NCBI GenBank assembly: GCA_934643145.1
Contig: CAKUBM010000004.1
Span: forward strand, 1 to 64,000
Direction: 5' to 3'
Source of the DNA: an uncultured Collinsella sp.
Lineage (GTDB): Bacteria; Actinomycetota; Coriobacteriia; Coriobacteriales; Coriobacteriaceae
Length of the DNA stretch: 64,000 bases
Shown here piece after piece: positions 49,543-58,065 of the stretch. Position 1 is the first letter of the stretch. Every line of letters begins with the position of its first letter. The translations under genes were made by a program, and so were the position numbers. The notes below the pieces were generated by a model. The model did no database searches and was not told where the DNA came from. It worked only from the letters and a program-made list of their open reading frames with translations.

Positions 49543-50463
49543 CTACTCCTCCCCCATGAGCTCGCCGGCGTTGCGGCGCAGCCACTCAAAGCACAGCGCC
49601 GTGGTCGCCTGGGCAACATTGAGGCTCTCGGTCATGCCGCGCTGGGGAAGCTTGGTCAAAAAGTCGCATTTCTCGAGCACCAGGCGCGAGATGCCGTCGC
49701 CCTCGGAGCCCATGACGAGCGCAATGCGGCCCTCGAAGGGAGCATCCCAGCAGCTGCCCTCGGCGTGCTCGGAAGCACCGCCCACCCAAAAGCCGGCGGC
49801 CTTGAGGTCGTCAAGCGCTCGGGCGATATTGGGAACCTGCGCGATGGGCAGGTGCATGACGGCACCAGCAGAGGTTTTGTAGCTGCCCACGGTCACACCG
49901 GCGGCGCGCTTGTTTGCAATGATGACGCCCGCCGCGCCCACGACCTCGGCGGAGCGCACGATCGCACCAAAGTTGCCATCGTCGGTCACATGGTCGAGCA
50001 CGACGACGAGCGCCGGTCCGTCACCCGCGCGATCGAGGATATCGGCGACATCAGCATAGGGGAAATTACCCACCTCGAGCGCAATGCTCTGGTGAGCGCC
50101 ATGGCTCGACAGCGCATCGAGCTGCGCGCGCGGCACATACTTAATGCGGACACCCGCGGCGTTGAGGTCATCGACCAGACGAGACAAAGCAGCATCGCGC
50201 TCCCCGCCCTCGGCGATGAGCGCGCACTTGACGGGAAAGCCGGTGCGCAGGGCCTCGGCGGCAGCACGGCGACCTTCGATAAACTCGCCCTTGGGGACCT
50301 GAATGTTGTCGCGGTTGCGATCTCGCTGCGGACGCGCAGCCTGGGCTTGGGAGCGCTCGCGCTGGCCCTTGGAAGCGGCAGCGCGGTCATTGCGGCGAAT
50401 CGGGCGCGAGCCAGAAGCAGCCTGCTTGCCACCACGAGGCGCACGCTTGCGGTTGTCGGCCAT
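49543..50463 (-). CDS. rlmB: 23S rRNA (guanosine-2'-O-)-methyltransferase RlmB-type
   Basis: SPOUT-class TrmH-family enzyme, 306 residues. The basic N-terminal tail (about 50 residues) is longer than usual. It is followed by an L30e-like substrate domain and the catalytic knot: LDHVTDDGNFGAIVRSAE (motif 1), VMGSEGDGIS (motif 2) and MTESLNVAQATTA (motif 3). Expected to methylate G2251-type positions of 23S rRNA. AGGAGG precedes the ATG. Confidence 0.92.
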   Translation of the reverse strand: MADNRKRAPRGGKQAASGSRPIRRNDRAAASKGQRERSQAQAARPQRDRNRDNIQVPKGEFIEGRRAAAEALRTGFPVKCALIAEGGERDAALSRLVDDLNAAGVRIKYVPRAQLDALSSHGAHQSIALEVGNFPYADVADILDRAGDGPALVVVLDHVTDDGNFGAIVRSAEVVGAAGVIIANKRAAGVTVGSYKTSAGAVMHLPIAQVPNIARALDDLKAAGFWVGGASEHAEGSCWDAPFEGRIALVMGSEGDGISRLVLEKCDFLTKLPQRGMTESLNVAQATTALCFEWLRRNAGELMGEE

Positions 50464-50506
50464 AAAGCGACCTCCTAAATACAGTTATCAAACGAAACAA
50501 ATAGAT

Positions 50507-50607
50507 CGACCGCCCGAGGTGCGGCAGATTGCCTTGAAAGAGGAGGGCATAGACCTTGAGGTCATGCCCGACGATTGAAAGGCAAGGTGCCGTGGCTCGG
50601 GCGGTCG
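50507..50607. repeat. Structured palindromic element, copy 2
   Basis: 12-bp outer arms CGACCGCCCGAG / CTCGGGCGGTCG. Internal loop AGATT facing AAGGT, conserved GCCTTGAAAGAGGA, apical stem GGGCATAGACC / GGTCATGCCC with a TTGA loop. Confidence 0.92.
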
Positions 50608-50608
50608 G

Positions 50609-50713
50609 CACGGGTTTTCCAAGTGTCCGAGATGGCCGTGAAAGAGGAGCGACGCGTACTTGAGTACGCGAGCGACGGCTTGAACGGCAAGGTCGGGTGC
50701 TTGGGAAACCCGC
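50609..50713. repeat. Structured palindromic element, copy 3
   Basis: Outer arms CGGGTTTTCCAAG / CTTGGGAAACCCG (one G-U-type pair). Internal AGATG facing AAGGT, GCCGTGAAAGAGGAGCGA, apical stem GCGTAC / GTACGC with a TTGA loop. Immediately follows copy 2, upstream of rlmB and just after the cysS stop. Confidence 0.9.
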
Positions 50714-50718
50714 GGGGA

Positions 50719-52185
50719 TTAGAGAGTCTTGATGCGGGTGCCCGCGGCAGTATCTTCAATCGTCAGGCCCAGGTCCTTGAGCTGGTCGCGGATGGCGTCG
50801 GCCAGATCCCAGTTCTTGGCGGCGCGGGCCTCGGCGCGGGCCTCGAGAATCTTGGCAGCGGCCTCGTCCACGTCGTCGCCCGTGTAGGCGACCAGGCCGG
50901 CGGCAACGCCCAGCAGGCCCAGCGGCAACTCGACCTTGGGCTCGGGGAGCTCAACACCAAACGTATCGAGCAGCTCGGCCAGCGTGTCGGCAGCGGCAAG
51001 CGCGGCGGCCTTGTCGGCAGCGTCGCCCGCCTGCTCCAGGTACTGGTTGCACTCGGTCACAAAGCCAAAGACGGCACCCATGGCACCAGCGGTGTTAAAG
51101 TCGTCGTCCATGCACTCCTTAAAGGTGGCACGGGTCTCGGCGGCCTTGGCGGCAAACGCCTCGGATGCTGCCTCATCGGCATCGGCCGTCGCATGGTTCG
51201 CGGCCCAGCGCAGGTTCTCGACCGTACCGGCAATACGCGTGAGCGAATTCTCGGCACCCTCCAGGCGCTCCCAAGAAAAGTCGAGCGGCGAGCGATAGCT
51301 CGTCTGCAGCATCAGAAGGCGCAGAGCGGCAGCGGAGTGCTGCTCGAGGACCTCGGCCAGCGTAAAGAAGTTGCCGAGCGACTTGGACATCTTCTCGCCG
51401 TCTACCAGCAGCATGCCCGTGTGCATCCAGGTGTTGGAGAAGCCCTGGTGCCAGGCGCAGGTGGCCTGAGCGCACTCGTTCTCGTGATGCGGGAAGGCAA
51501 GGTCGGAGCCGCCGCCGTGGATGTCGATCGGAGTACCCAGGTAGCGATGCACCATGGCGGCGCACTCGGTGTGCCAACCGGGACGGCCCTCGCCCCAGGG
51601 GCTCGGCCAGCTGGGCTCGCCGGGCTTGGCGGCCTTCCACAGGGCAAAGTCGAGCGGGTCGTTCTTGTCCTCGTTCTCCTCGATGCGCGCGCCAACCATA
51701 AGGTCGTCGATGTTGCGGCCCGAGACCTGACCATAGTTGGGATCGCTGCGCACGGCAAAGTACACATCGCCGTTATCGGCTGCGTAAGCGTGGCCCTGCT
51801 CGATAAGCGTCTTGATCATGGCGATCATGGGGCCGATCTCCTTGGTGGCGCGGGGACGCACATCGGGATCGAGCACGTTGGCAGCGCGCATGACGCCAAT
51901 GAACTTGTCGGAGAACTCCGTCGCGACCTCGGCGGCCGTGCGGCCCTGCTCGTTGGCGCGCTTGATGATCTTGTCATCGACATCGGTGAGGTTCTGGGCG
52001 AACGTGACCTCGTAGCCGCTCGCGATGAGCCAGCGACGAATCACGTCAAAGCTGATGAACGTGCGGGCATTGCCGATGTGGATGTTGTCGTAGACCGTGG
52101 GGCCGCACACGTACATGCGGACCTTGCCGGACTCGATGGGCTGGAACTCTTCCTTTTTATGGGTAGCGCTGTTGTAGATACGCAT
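50719..52185 (-). CDS. cysS: Cysteinyl-tRNA synthetase
   Basis: Class Ia synthetase, 488 residues. Zinc ligands lie in MYVCGPTVYD, HTECAAM and FPHHENECAQA. The HIGH-equivalent is HIGNARTF, and KMSKSLGNF is the second signature. The C-terminal helical DALR-type and anticodon domains are complete. AAGGAG precedes the ATG; ispF ends 3 nt upstream. Two structured repeats separate its stop from rlmB. Confidence 0.98.
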   Translation of the reverse strand: MRIYNSATHKKEEFQPIESGKVRMYVCGPTVYDNIHIGNARTFISFDVIRRWLIASGYEVTFAQNLTDVDDKIIKRANEQGRTAAEVATEFSDKFIGVMRAANVLDPDVRPRATKEIGPMIAMIKTLIEQGHAYAADNGDVYFAVRSDPNYGQVSGRNIDDLMVGARIEENEDKNDPLDFALWKAAKPGEPSWPSPWGEGRPGWHTECAAMVHRYLGTPIDIHGGGSDLAFPHHENECAQATCAWHQGFSNTWMHTGMLLVDGEKMSKSLGNFFTLAEVLEQHSAAALRLLMLQTSYRSPLDFSWERLEGAENSLTRIAGTVENLRWAANHATADADEAASEAFAAKAAETRATFKECMDDDFNTAGAMGAVFGFVTECNQYLEQAGDAADKAAALAAADTLAELLDTFGVELPEPKVELPLGLLGVAAGLVAYTGDDVDEAAAKILEARAEARAAKNWDLADAIRDQLKDLGLTIEDTAAGTRIKTL

Positions 52186-52188
52186 TCG

Positions 52189-52683
52189 TTACTCCTTAAC
52201 GGTTTTCTGTAGCAGGCAGACGGCCCAGGCGCCGATTCCCTCGCCTTGGCCTTCCCAACCGAGCTTTTCGGTCGTGGTGGCGGCGACGCCCACGTTTTCC
52301 ACGTCGACGCCCAGGGCATGGGCAAGGTTGGCGCGCATGGCATCGCGGTGCGGAGTGATCTTGGGTTGCTGACAGGCAATGGTGCAATCGGCATCGACAA
52401 ACTCAAAGCCCAGCTCGCGCGCATAGTCCATCACGCGAGCGAGCAGCACCATCGAATCGGCACCCTCGTAGGCGGGATCGGTGTCGGGGAATAGCTTGCC
52501 GATGTCTCCCCCGCGGCAGGCGCCCAGAATGGCGTCGGCCAAGGCGTGCGCAAGCACATCGGCATCCGAGTGGCCCAGCAGGCCGCGCTCGTAGGGAATG
52601 TCAACACCGCCGATGATACATCGACGCCCCTCCACCAAACGGTGGACGTCGTAGCCGTGGCCAATGCGCAGGTTACTGAACAT
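52189..52683 (-). CDS. ispF: 2-C-methyl-D-erythritol 2,4-cyclodiphosphate synthase
   Basis: MEP-pathway enzyme forming the cyclic diphosphate intermediate of isoprenoid synthesis; 164 residues. RIGHGYDVHRL and GHSDADVLAHALADAILG carry the metal ligands; FPDTDPAYEGADSM is typical. The ATG at 52683 lies inside the end of ispD (11-nt overlap) with GAGAGGA upstream, so translation is coupled. Confidence 0.97.
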   Translation of the reverse strand: MFSNLRIGHGYDVHRLVEGRRCIIGGVDIPYERGLLGHSDADVLAHALADAILGACRGGDIGKLFPDTDPAYEGADSMVLLARVMDYARELGFEFVDADCTIACQQPKITPHRDAMRANLAHALGVDVENVGVAATTTEKLGWEGQGEGIGAWAVCLLQKTVKE

Positions 52684-53401
52684 GGGGAAGGTCCTCTCCC
52701 TCGGCCATACGGCCAAGCAGAATCGCGGTTACGGGACGCAGGTCCTCGGGCACCGTCACCTTAAGGTTGTCGCGCGGGCTCTGGACGCAGCGGACGCGTC
52801 CGCCCATGCGCTCGACCAGCGACGAATCATCAGTGCCGATAAAGCCCTCGGCAATTGCCTCGGCATGGGCGCGCTTCATGGCGTCGACGCTAAAGATCTG
52901 CGGCGTCTGCGCAGCCCAGTAGAGCTCGCGCGGCGGCGTCTCGACGATGTTATCGCCGTCGACGATCTTGAGCGTGTCGATCGCGGGCTGACCGCACACG
53001 ACACCGTCGAGTGAGCGATCGCCCACAAGCACGTCGATGGCATGATCGATGGCCTCGGTGGTAATGAGAGGACGGGCGCCGTCGTGGATGGCGACATATT
53101 CAAAGCCCGCCGGCACCGCGTGCACGCCGGCACGGGTGGAATCCTGACGGGTATCGCCGGCATCGGCAAAGCTGATGGGCGTGTCGTAGTCAAACGGGTC
53201 GATGGCCAGGCGGCGCATCTCGGCACGGCGCTCGGCAGGACACACCACCACAATGTGGCCGACTTTGTCGCTACGGTCGAACGCGCGGATGGACCAGCTC
53301 ATGAGCGGACGGCCCGCCACGTTAACGAGCTGCTTGCCGCCGGGATTTCCAAAGCGCTGGCCGCTGCCGCCGGCAACGACCACGGCGCATACGGGCGCCA
53401 T
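52673..53401 (-). CDS. ispD: 2-C-methyl-D-erythritol 4-phosphate cytidylyltransferase
   Basis: MEP-pathway step three, CTP-dependent; 242 residues. VVAGGSGQRFG and GGKQLV form the nucleotide-binding start; HDGARPLI and the C-terminal NLKVTVPEDL are family signatures. The ATG overlaps the disA stop in TAATG. Adjacent to ispF, as in many bacteria. Confidence 0.97.
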   Translation of the reverse strand: MAPVCAVVVAGGSGQRFGNPGGKQLVNVAGRPLMSWSIRAFDRSDKVGHIVVVCPAERRAEMRRLAIDPFDYDTPISFADAGDTRQDSTRAGVHAVPAGFEYVAIHDGARPLITTEAIDHAIDVLVGDRSLDGVVCGQPAIDTLKIVDGDNIVETPPRELYWAAQTPQIFSVDAMKRAHAEAIAEGFIGTDDSSLVERMGGRVRCVQSPRDNLKVTVPEDLRPVTAILLGRMAEGEDLPHVQ

Positions 53402-54468
53402 TATGCGTTCCCCTGTTTGGTGCCCTTCATGCGGTACAGCGAGTCCGCAAGAATGGCAGGGTTGTTAACGCCAAAGTCGCCCAAGCGCTCCGGATCCTCG
53501 CTGATGTCGTCCATGAGCTCCTGCAGCGAGCCATACTCGTCGACGATCTTCTCGGCCACGCCGTCGCGCACGACGGACACGCGCGAAAGCGTGCGCAGGC
53601 CCAGCGGTGTCATGACGGAGTCCTCGTCCAGGTCGTCGTAACCCAGAACCGCCGCCACATGCTGCGGGTCGGACAGGTCCTTAGGCGTCATGCGAGCGAG
53701 CTCAGCGCGAATCTTCTCGGCGTTTGCCTCGGAAGAATCACTTGCATAGTCGCGGATCATCAGGTCGTACTCGGTATCCATGCTGGAGCCCGCGAGCTGC
53801 TCGAGCTGCATCTGCACGAGCTTGCCCTGGTTACCCAGCTTGACAATGCAATCCTTAAGCTCGGTCTTTGCCTGCTGCATGATCTCGAAGCTCGAGAAGA
53901 TGCCGGTGATGTCGGCGAGCGTGACGTAGTCGTCGAGCTCAAGGGCCGTCAGGCGCAGCAAGGAGCGGTCGAGCGACTGACGGGTGGTCTGAAGCGTGGC
54001 GACGAGCTGGTTGACCGAGCTCATGATGGTGGTGACGGGCTGGATCTCGTAACTCTTGCCGTGGACGTACACATTGACGACGGCGCGACGAGCCGAAACC
54101 GAGATCACGATGGCGTCGGTGAGCACCGACATGCGAGCGGCGGTGCGGTGACGCATGCCCGTCTCGCTCGTGGCAAGCGAGGGATCGGGATTGAGGTGGA
54201 AGTTGGCGCGCAGGATCTGGGTGAGGTCGCCGTCGATGACGATGGCACCGTCCATCTTGGAGAGCTCGAACAGACGGTTCGAGGTAAACGAAATGTTGAG
54301 CGGGAAGCCGTCGTTACCGGCAGCGAGCACGTTTTCGGTGTCGCCGACGCAGATAAGGGCGCCCAGGTGACCGGCAATGATCATGTCGAGGGCGGTGCGA
54401 ATCGGCTGACCGGGGGCAGTCAGGCGAATAGCCTGTTCCATACGCTTTTGCAGCTCGTTCTTATCCAA
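53401..54468 (-). CDS. disA: Diadenylate cyclase, DNA-integrity scanning protein
   Basis: Makes c-di-AMP from two ATP and scans DNA for damage; 355 residues, normal length. The DAC domain has the DGA motif (KMDGAIVIDGD) and the RHR motif (GMRHRTAARMS). A helical spine follows (about 150-280), then a C-terminal helix-hairpin-helix DNA-binding domain (TLSRVSVVRDGVAEKIVDEY). Starts at TTG 54468 with GGGAG 8 nt upstream. First gene of the tightly packed disA-ispD-ispF-cysS run. radA, a common neighbour, is absent from the window. Confidence 0.96.
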   Translation of the reverse strand: MDKNELQKRMEQAIRLTAPGQPIRTALDMIIAGHLGALICVGDTENVLAAGNDGFPLNISFTSNRLFELSKMDGAIVIDGDLTQILRANFHLNPDPSLATSETGMRHRTAARMSVLTDAIVISVSARRAVVNVYVHGKSYEIQPVTTIMSSVNQLVATLQTTRQSLDRSLLRLTALELDDYVTLADITGIFSSFEIMQQAKTELKDCIVKLGNQGKLVQMQLEQLAGSSMDTEYDLMIRDYASDSSEANAEKIRAELARMTPKDLSDPQHVAAVLGYDDLDEDSVMTPLGLRTLSRVSVVRDGVAEKIVDEYGSLQELMDDISEDPERLGDFGVNNPAILADSLYRMKGTKQGNA

Positions 54469-54626
54469 GGCATCGCTCCCATCGTATACGCTCCATAAAC
54501 GTCAATAAGTTTCTCACGGTTTGCCCCCGCCACGCTCGCGAAATCCGATGCTTACAGAATGAGCGGACACAGCTGAGAGCCCCAATCCAAATGAGCTGCT
54601 TATGTGGTAGCATCGGGATTCGCATA

Positions 54627-54724
54627 AATGAGGGAGTAGTCGCGTGATCGGGTTCGCCTCCGGTGGCGCGGCAAGTCAACACACTGGCCGATGCGGCCTG
54701 GCTTGCCTTAATGAACGAGACTCG
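54627..54724 (+). ncRNA. yybP-ykoY manganese riboswitch
   Basis: GGGAGTAG at the 5' end, AAGTCAACACACTGGCC and GGCCTGGCTTGCC in the middle, and AATGAACGAGACTC at the 3' end match the family consensus. The GAGACTC strand also starts the terminator stem, allowing a Mn-dependent switch. It directly precedes mntP, the expected target. Confidence 0.93.
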
Positions 54725-54763
54725 TGGCTGTGCGCGCAACGCGTACGCCACGGGTCTTTTTTG
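54718..54763 (+). terminator. Riboswitch expression-platform terminator
   Basis: AGACTCGTGGC / GCCACGGGTCT stem (54718-54728 / 54747-54757) followed by TTTTTT. It shares its 5' strand with the aptamer. Confidence 0.9.
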
Positions 54764-54815
54764 TTGCTCCCCCAAGAGGTACACGCGGGTTCGCCCGCAG
54801 AGAGGGAGCCAGACT

Positions 54816-55400
54816 ATGGGACTCGCAGAGCTCGTGTTGCTCGCCGTTGGCCTTTCGATGGACGCCTTTGCCGTTTCCATCTGCAAGGGCCTCGGCATGA
54901 AAAAGATCAACCTTAAAGTCGCCGTGGTGCTCGGCCTGTTCTTTGGCGGCTTTCAGGCCGGCATGCCCGTAATCGGATGGGCGCTCGGCAGTCAATTCAT
55001 GGGCATCATCGGACCCATCGACCATTGGATCGCCTTTATCCTTTTGGCCTTCATCGGCGGCAAAATGCTGTGGGAGGCCTTTACCGAGAACGAGAACGAG
55101 GATGAAGGCGACGGCAAGGATGCCGAGAAGATTGACCTGGGTGAATACTTGATTCTGGCCATTGCTACCTCAATCGACGCCCTGGCCGTGGGCATCTCGT
55201 TTGCCGCGCTCTCGGTCGACATCGTGCCTGCCGTGTCGCTCATCGGCGTCACAACGTTTATCTTCTCCGTCGCCGGCGTAGCGATCGGCCGCACCTTTGG
55301 CGCACGTTACGAAAAACCCGCCACCATCGTGGGCGGCGTCGTGCTCATCCTCATCGGCCTCAAGATCCTGCTGGAGCACCTGGGGATTTTGATGCTGTAG
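54816..55400 (+). CDS. mntP: Manganese efflux pump MntP
   Basis: Six-helix membrane exporter of Mn(II), 194 residues, built from two repeats: GLSMDAFAVSICKGLG and ATSIDALAVGISFA each supply an intramembrane Asp. A charged cytoplasmic loop (ENENEDEGDGKDAEK, about residues 91-105) joins the halves. The ATG at 54816 follows GAGGGAG. Regulated by the riboswitch upstream, which should stop termination when Mn is high. Confidence 0.95.
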   Translation: MGLAELVLLAVGLSMDAFAVSICKGLGMKKINLKVAVVLGLFFGGFQAGMPVIGWALGSQFMGIIGPIDHWIAFILLAFIGGKMLWEAFTENENEDEGDGKDAEKIDLGEYLILAIATSIDALAVGISFAALSVDIVPAVSLIGVTTFIFSVAGVAIGRTFGARYEKPATIVGGVVLILIGLKILLEHLGILML

Positions 55401-55437
55401 CGCCCAAACTCAATCGCTCAAAACTCAATGCCAATAG

Positions 55438-55472
55438 AAAGGCCTCATGCAGAGTTTTGCATGAGACCTTTT
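55438..55472 (+). terminator. mntP terminator, overlapping a HipB operator
   Basis: AAAGGCCTCATGCA / TGCATGAGACCTTTT hairpin with one internal mismatch. Its stem core is operator O1 of hipBA. Confidence 0.8.
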
Positions 55473-55516
55473 CGTGCAGACTTTTGCATGTCATACTAAT
55501 ATGCAGAAGTCTGCAT
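55447..55516. promoter_or_regulatory. Three HipB-type operators
   Basis: ATGCAGAGTTTTGCAT (55447-55462), GTGCAGACTTTTGCAT (55474-55489) and ATGCAGAAGTCTGCAT (55501-55516), exactly 27 bp apart, with a TACTAAT -10-like box between O2 and O3. This layout implies cooperative autorepression of hipBA. Confidence 0.8.
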
Positions 55517-55530
55517 GTTTGGAGATCGTC

Positions 55531-56001
55531 ATGGATACCCTTCCCATCACCACACCGCGCCAAGCTGGCGTCTACGTGCGCCAGGCGCGCGAGGCGCAAG
55601 GAATCACCCGTGCCGTCCTTGCTAAAAAAGCCGGCGTTTCGGAGCGTCTGCTCGCATCGCTCGAGCTAGGAGATGCCACAGGTATTCGACTCGACAAGCT
55701 GTTGACGATTTTCAATGCTCTTGGACTGGCGCTCGCCGCTCAAGGGGATATCGGCGAAGCGAAAAACGAGCGACCAGTCGACGCCCCGCATGCCAATCCG
55801 CTGTCTCGCAGCATCCCCAGGCGCCATCACACTCAACGTCCTCATCATCGCAACCGTCGTAGTACCGCCATTCCGGCTCTTGCAGATGCCCCCTTTACAT
55901 CCACACTCTACGATGAGGTCTTCGCAGATTTCGCCAAGTCTAATCTCGGAGTCTCGATTGCCGCAAACGCATCTAACCAAACCAAGCCCGAAGGGAAATA
56001 G
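55531..56001 (+). CDS. hipB: HipB-like antitoxin (XRE family)
   Basis: 156 residues. Residues 8-70 form an XRE helix-turn-helix (GVYVRQAREAQGITRAVLAKKAGVSERLL split over turn, then RLDKLLTIFNALGLAL). The C-terminal 70 residues are Arg/His-rich and longer than in classical HipB (about 88 residues). The ATG at 55531 follows TTGGAG; the in-frame ATG at 55474 lies within the operators. 3 nt from hipA; expected to neutralise HipA and repress the operon. Confidence 0.85.
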   Translation: MDTLPITTPRQAGVYVRQAREAQGITRAVLAKKAGVSERLLASLELGDATGIRLDKLLTIFNALGLALAAQGDIGEAKNERPVDAPHANPLSRSIPRRHHTQRPHHRNRRSTAIPALADAPFTSTLYDEVFADFAKSNLGVSIAANASNQTKPEGK

Positions 56002-56004
56002 CCA

Positions 56005-57309
56005 ATGGCCAGAACATCACTTCGGACCATTATTTGCGACGTACCTGCGGGAACGCTCATGCAAGATGAGAACGGTCTTATCAGCTTTACCTACGATCAT
56101 GACTATGACGGGCCAGCCCTATCGACCAACATACCCGTATCGAATCGTACATACGGACAACAGGTCATGAATCCGTACCTGTTTGGCCTTCTACCCGACA
56201 GCGAGGACCAACGAAAAGCGATTGCCGCCGAATTCGACGTTAGACCCAACAATCCTGTTGCGCTGCTCAGCCATATTGGACTCGACTGTCCGGGCGGAGT
56301 GCAATTTTGCGCCGAAGAAGATATCGCTTCCGTCCTGCATCGCACCGGCGAATACCGTCCTATAGACGACCACGAGATTGCCCTACGCCTCAAGTCGATC
56401 AGAGATGACCGCGATGCATCATGGATGGGTCTAGATGAAAGTTGGTCACTTGGAGGCAACCAGGGCAAGTTCGCGCTCGCGTTCATAAACGGCCGCTGGT
56501 GCGAATGCATGGGCTCCTCGCCCACGACGCACATTTTCAAAAATGGCGTTATCGGATTTAAACTTGAGGCTCTCAATGAGTTTGTCTGCATGAAAAGCGC
56601 CCAGCGCGCCGGTATCGCAACGGCAAACGTCGAATATCGTATGTTTGAGGACGAACCTGCCCTCATTGTTGAGCGCTATGACCGCGTGAAAGTCGAAGAC
56701 GGAACGATCAGGCGCCTACATCAAGAAGACCTCTGTCAGGCACTTGGGGTGATGCCCGCCCAAAAGTACACGGCAGACGGCGGCCCGACCACACGCGACA
56801 TTCAAGAGCTCCTCGTAAACACGAGTCACCATCAACTTAACCTGTATCTGTTTACGCAGATACTGTTCTTCAACGCCATTATCGGCGCACCAGATGCGCA
56901 TGCGAAAAACTATTCCCTGCTCCTTGGAAACGACGGCGCAGCCATGATGGCTCGAATGTACGATGTCGCGTCGGGTTTGGCATACGAACGCATGCGGCGA
57001 AAAGCGCGCCTTGCCATGAGCGTTGGCGGCGAGAACCGCGTTGGGCGCATCGGTCCAGGTGCTATCCGCCGATACCACGGTATGGGCGACCCCGCCCTAG
57101 AGGCGGCGCTCACCGATGCCGGGCTGACCGAGAAGTTTTGCTTTGCGACCATGATGGACCTCGCCTACGAGGTACCCATTTGCATGGAAGAGGTCATGGA
57201 CGAATACGCCGACCTGCCCGGCATGGCGGACCTGCGCGAGCATATGCTCGGCCCCGTCCGCGAAAACTGCCAGCGCACCCTCGACCTCATCAGGGCAGAT
57301 ATGGACTAG
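56005..57309 (+). CDS. hipA: HipA-like serine/threonine kinase toxin
   Basis: 434 residues, normal HipA length. The N-terminal couple_hipA part (YGQQVMNPYLFGLLPD) is followed by the kinase: P-loop-like LGGNQGKFALAF, LIVERYDR, catalytic GAPDAHAKNYSLLL and the metal-binding MYDVASG. E. coli HipA phosphorylates glutamyl-tRNA synthetase; the target here is unknown. Forms a toxin-antitoxin pair with the preceding gene. Confidence 0.92.
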   Translation: MARTSLRTIICDVPAGTLMQDENGLISFTYDHDYDGPALSTNIPVSNRTYGQQVMNPYLFGLLPDSEDQRKAIAAEFDVRPNNPVALLSHIGLDCPGGVQFCAEEDIASVLHRTGEYRPIDDHEIALRLKSIRDDRDASWMGLDESWSLGGNQGKFALAFINGRWCECMGSSPTTHIFKNGVIGFKLEALNEFVCMKSAQRAGIATANVEYRMFEDEPALIVERYDRVKVEDGTIRRLHQEDLCQALGVMPAQKYTADGGPTTRDIQELLVNTSHHQLNLYLFTQILFFNAIIGAPDAHAKNYSLLLGNDGAAMMARMYDVASGLAYERMRRKARLAMSVGGENRVGRIGPGAIRRYHGMGDPALEAALTDAGLTEKFCFATMMDLAYEVPICMEEVMDEYADLPGMADLREHMLGPVRENCQRTLDLIRADMD

Positions 57310-57318
57310 GCGGCCGTA

Positions 57319-57394
57319 ATTTCCCATTTCCCAAAAGAAGAGAGGGGGCACCCGTCGCAAAAGACCGGGTGTCCCCTCTCGTAATGTCATTTGC
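57319..57394 (+). repeat. Dispersed terminator repeat, copy 1
   Basis: CCCATTTCCC, AAGAAGAG, then hairpin GAGAGGGGGCACCCG / CGGGTGTCCCCTCTC (57340-57380) and TCATTTGC. A related copy in the same orientation is at 59217-59285. Also serves as hipA terminator. Confidence 0.85.
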
Positions 57395-57554
57395 AATCGG
57401 CAAATGGTCACGTGCGCGATTAAAACGAATTCACTTAGCAGGCTTCAAGAATGCTTTAGCACCGCAGGATGGCCATACGCGGAGCGCGGCACGCATAAGC
57501 CAAAAGCGGCATTAAAAGCCATCCCCTTCCCTGCTGAATGCGCGTCCTAGCCCA

Positions 57555-58037
57555 TCAACCGGTCGGACCATCGCGAAGATGATCCGTGCTTCCATGCTGC
57601 GATGCGATATCAAGCATCGCGAATAGTCCCCGCCCAACGGGGTTCTCCCCTCCGCAGGCGTTTCGGAACCCGCCCCCATCCCGAATTCCCACGCAGCGGC
57701 CGCGTTCACCGCCGACACGGGGCCCTAACTCCCCCGCGGCGCGGCAGACCCTCGGCTGCCCCTCGTAAAGGATGCAGAAGACACGGTCGAGGTCCGACGG
57801 TTCGACCAGGCTGTACCGGCAGTCCGCGTACAGTGCGCAGCCCCTCCCGCGCGGGTCGCCGTCCGAGTCCTCATCCGGCTCATGATGGCGCACCTCGACC
57901 CAAAGGCCCTCCAACACGTCGTCGAACCCGAAATCGAGCTCCGCCTGGACGCTCTCGCCGAACGCATCGCCCAGGGCGAGCTCCGGCACCTTCGTCACAC
58001 GGCCGTCCAGCCACTCAATCTCTGTCATCGCGCGCAT
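57555..58037 (-). CDS. Hypothetical protein
   Basis: 160 residues; not recognised. The N-terminal half (TEIEWLDGRVTKVPELAL, acidic, then LYADCRYSL and RVFCILYEGQ) looks like a small globular beta-rich domain. The C-terminal 70 residues are Gly/Arg-rich and less convincing as folded protein. The ATG at 58037 has AAGGGG upstream. In the island flanked by the terminator repeats. The frame may be real only in its first 100 codons. Confidence 0.5.
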   Translation of the reverse strand: MRAMTEIEWLDGRVTKVPELALGDAFGESVQAELDFGFDDVLEGLWVEVRHHEPDEDSDGDPRGRGCALYADCRYSLVEPSDLDRVFCILYEGQPRVCRAAGELGPRVGGERGRCVGIRDGGGFRNACGGENPVGRGLFAMLDIASQHGSTDHLRDGPTG

Positions 58038-58065
58038 GGTGCAAGCCCCTTCCGACACGGGATTG

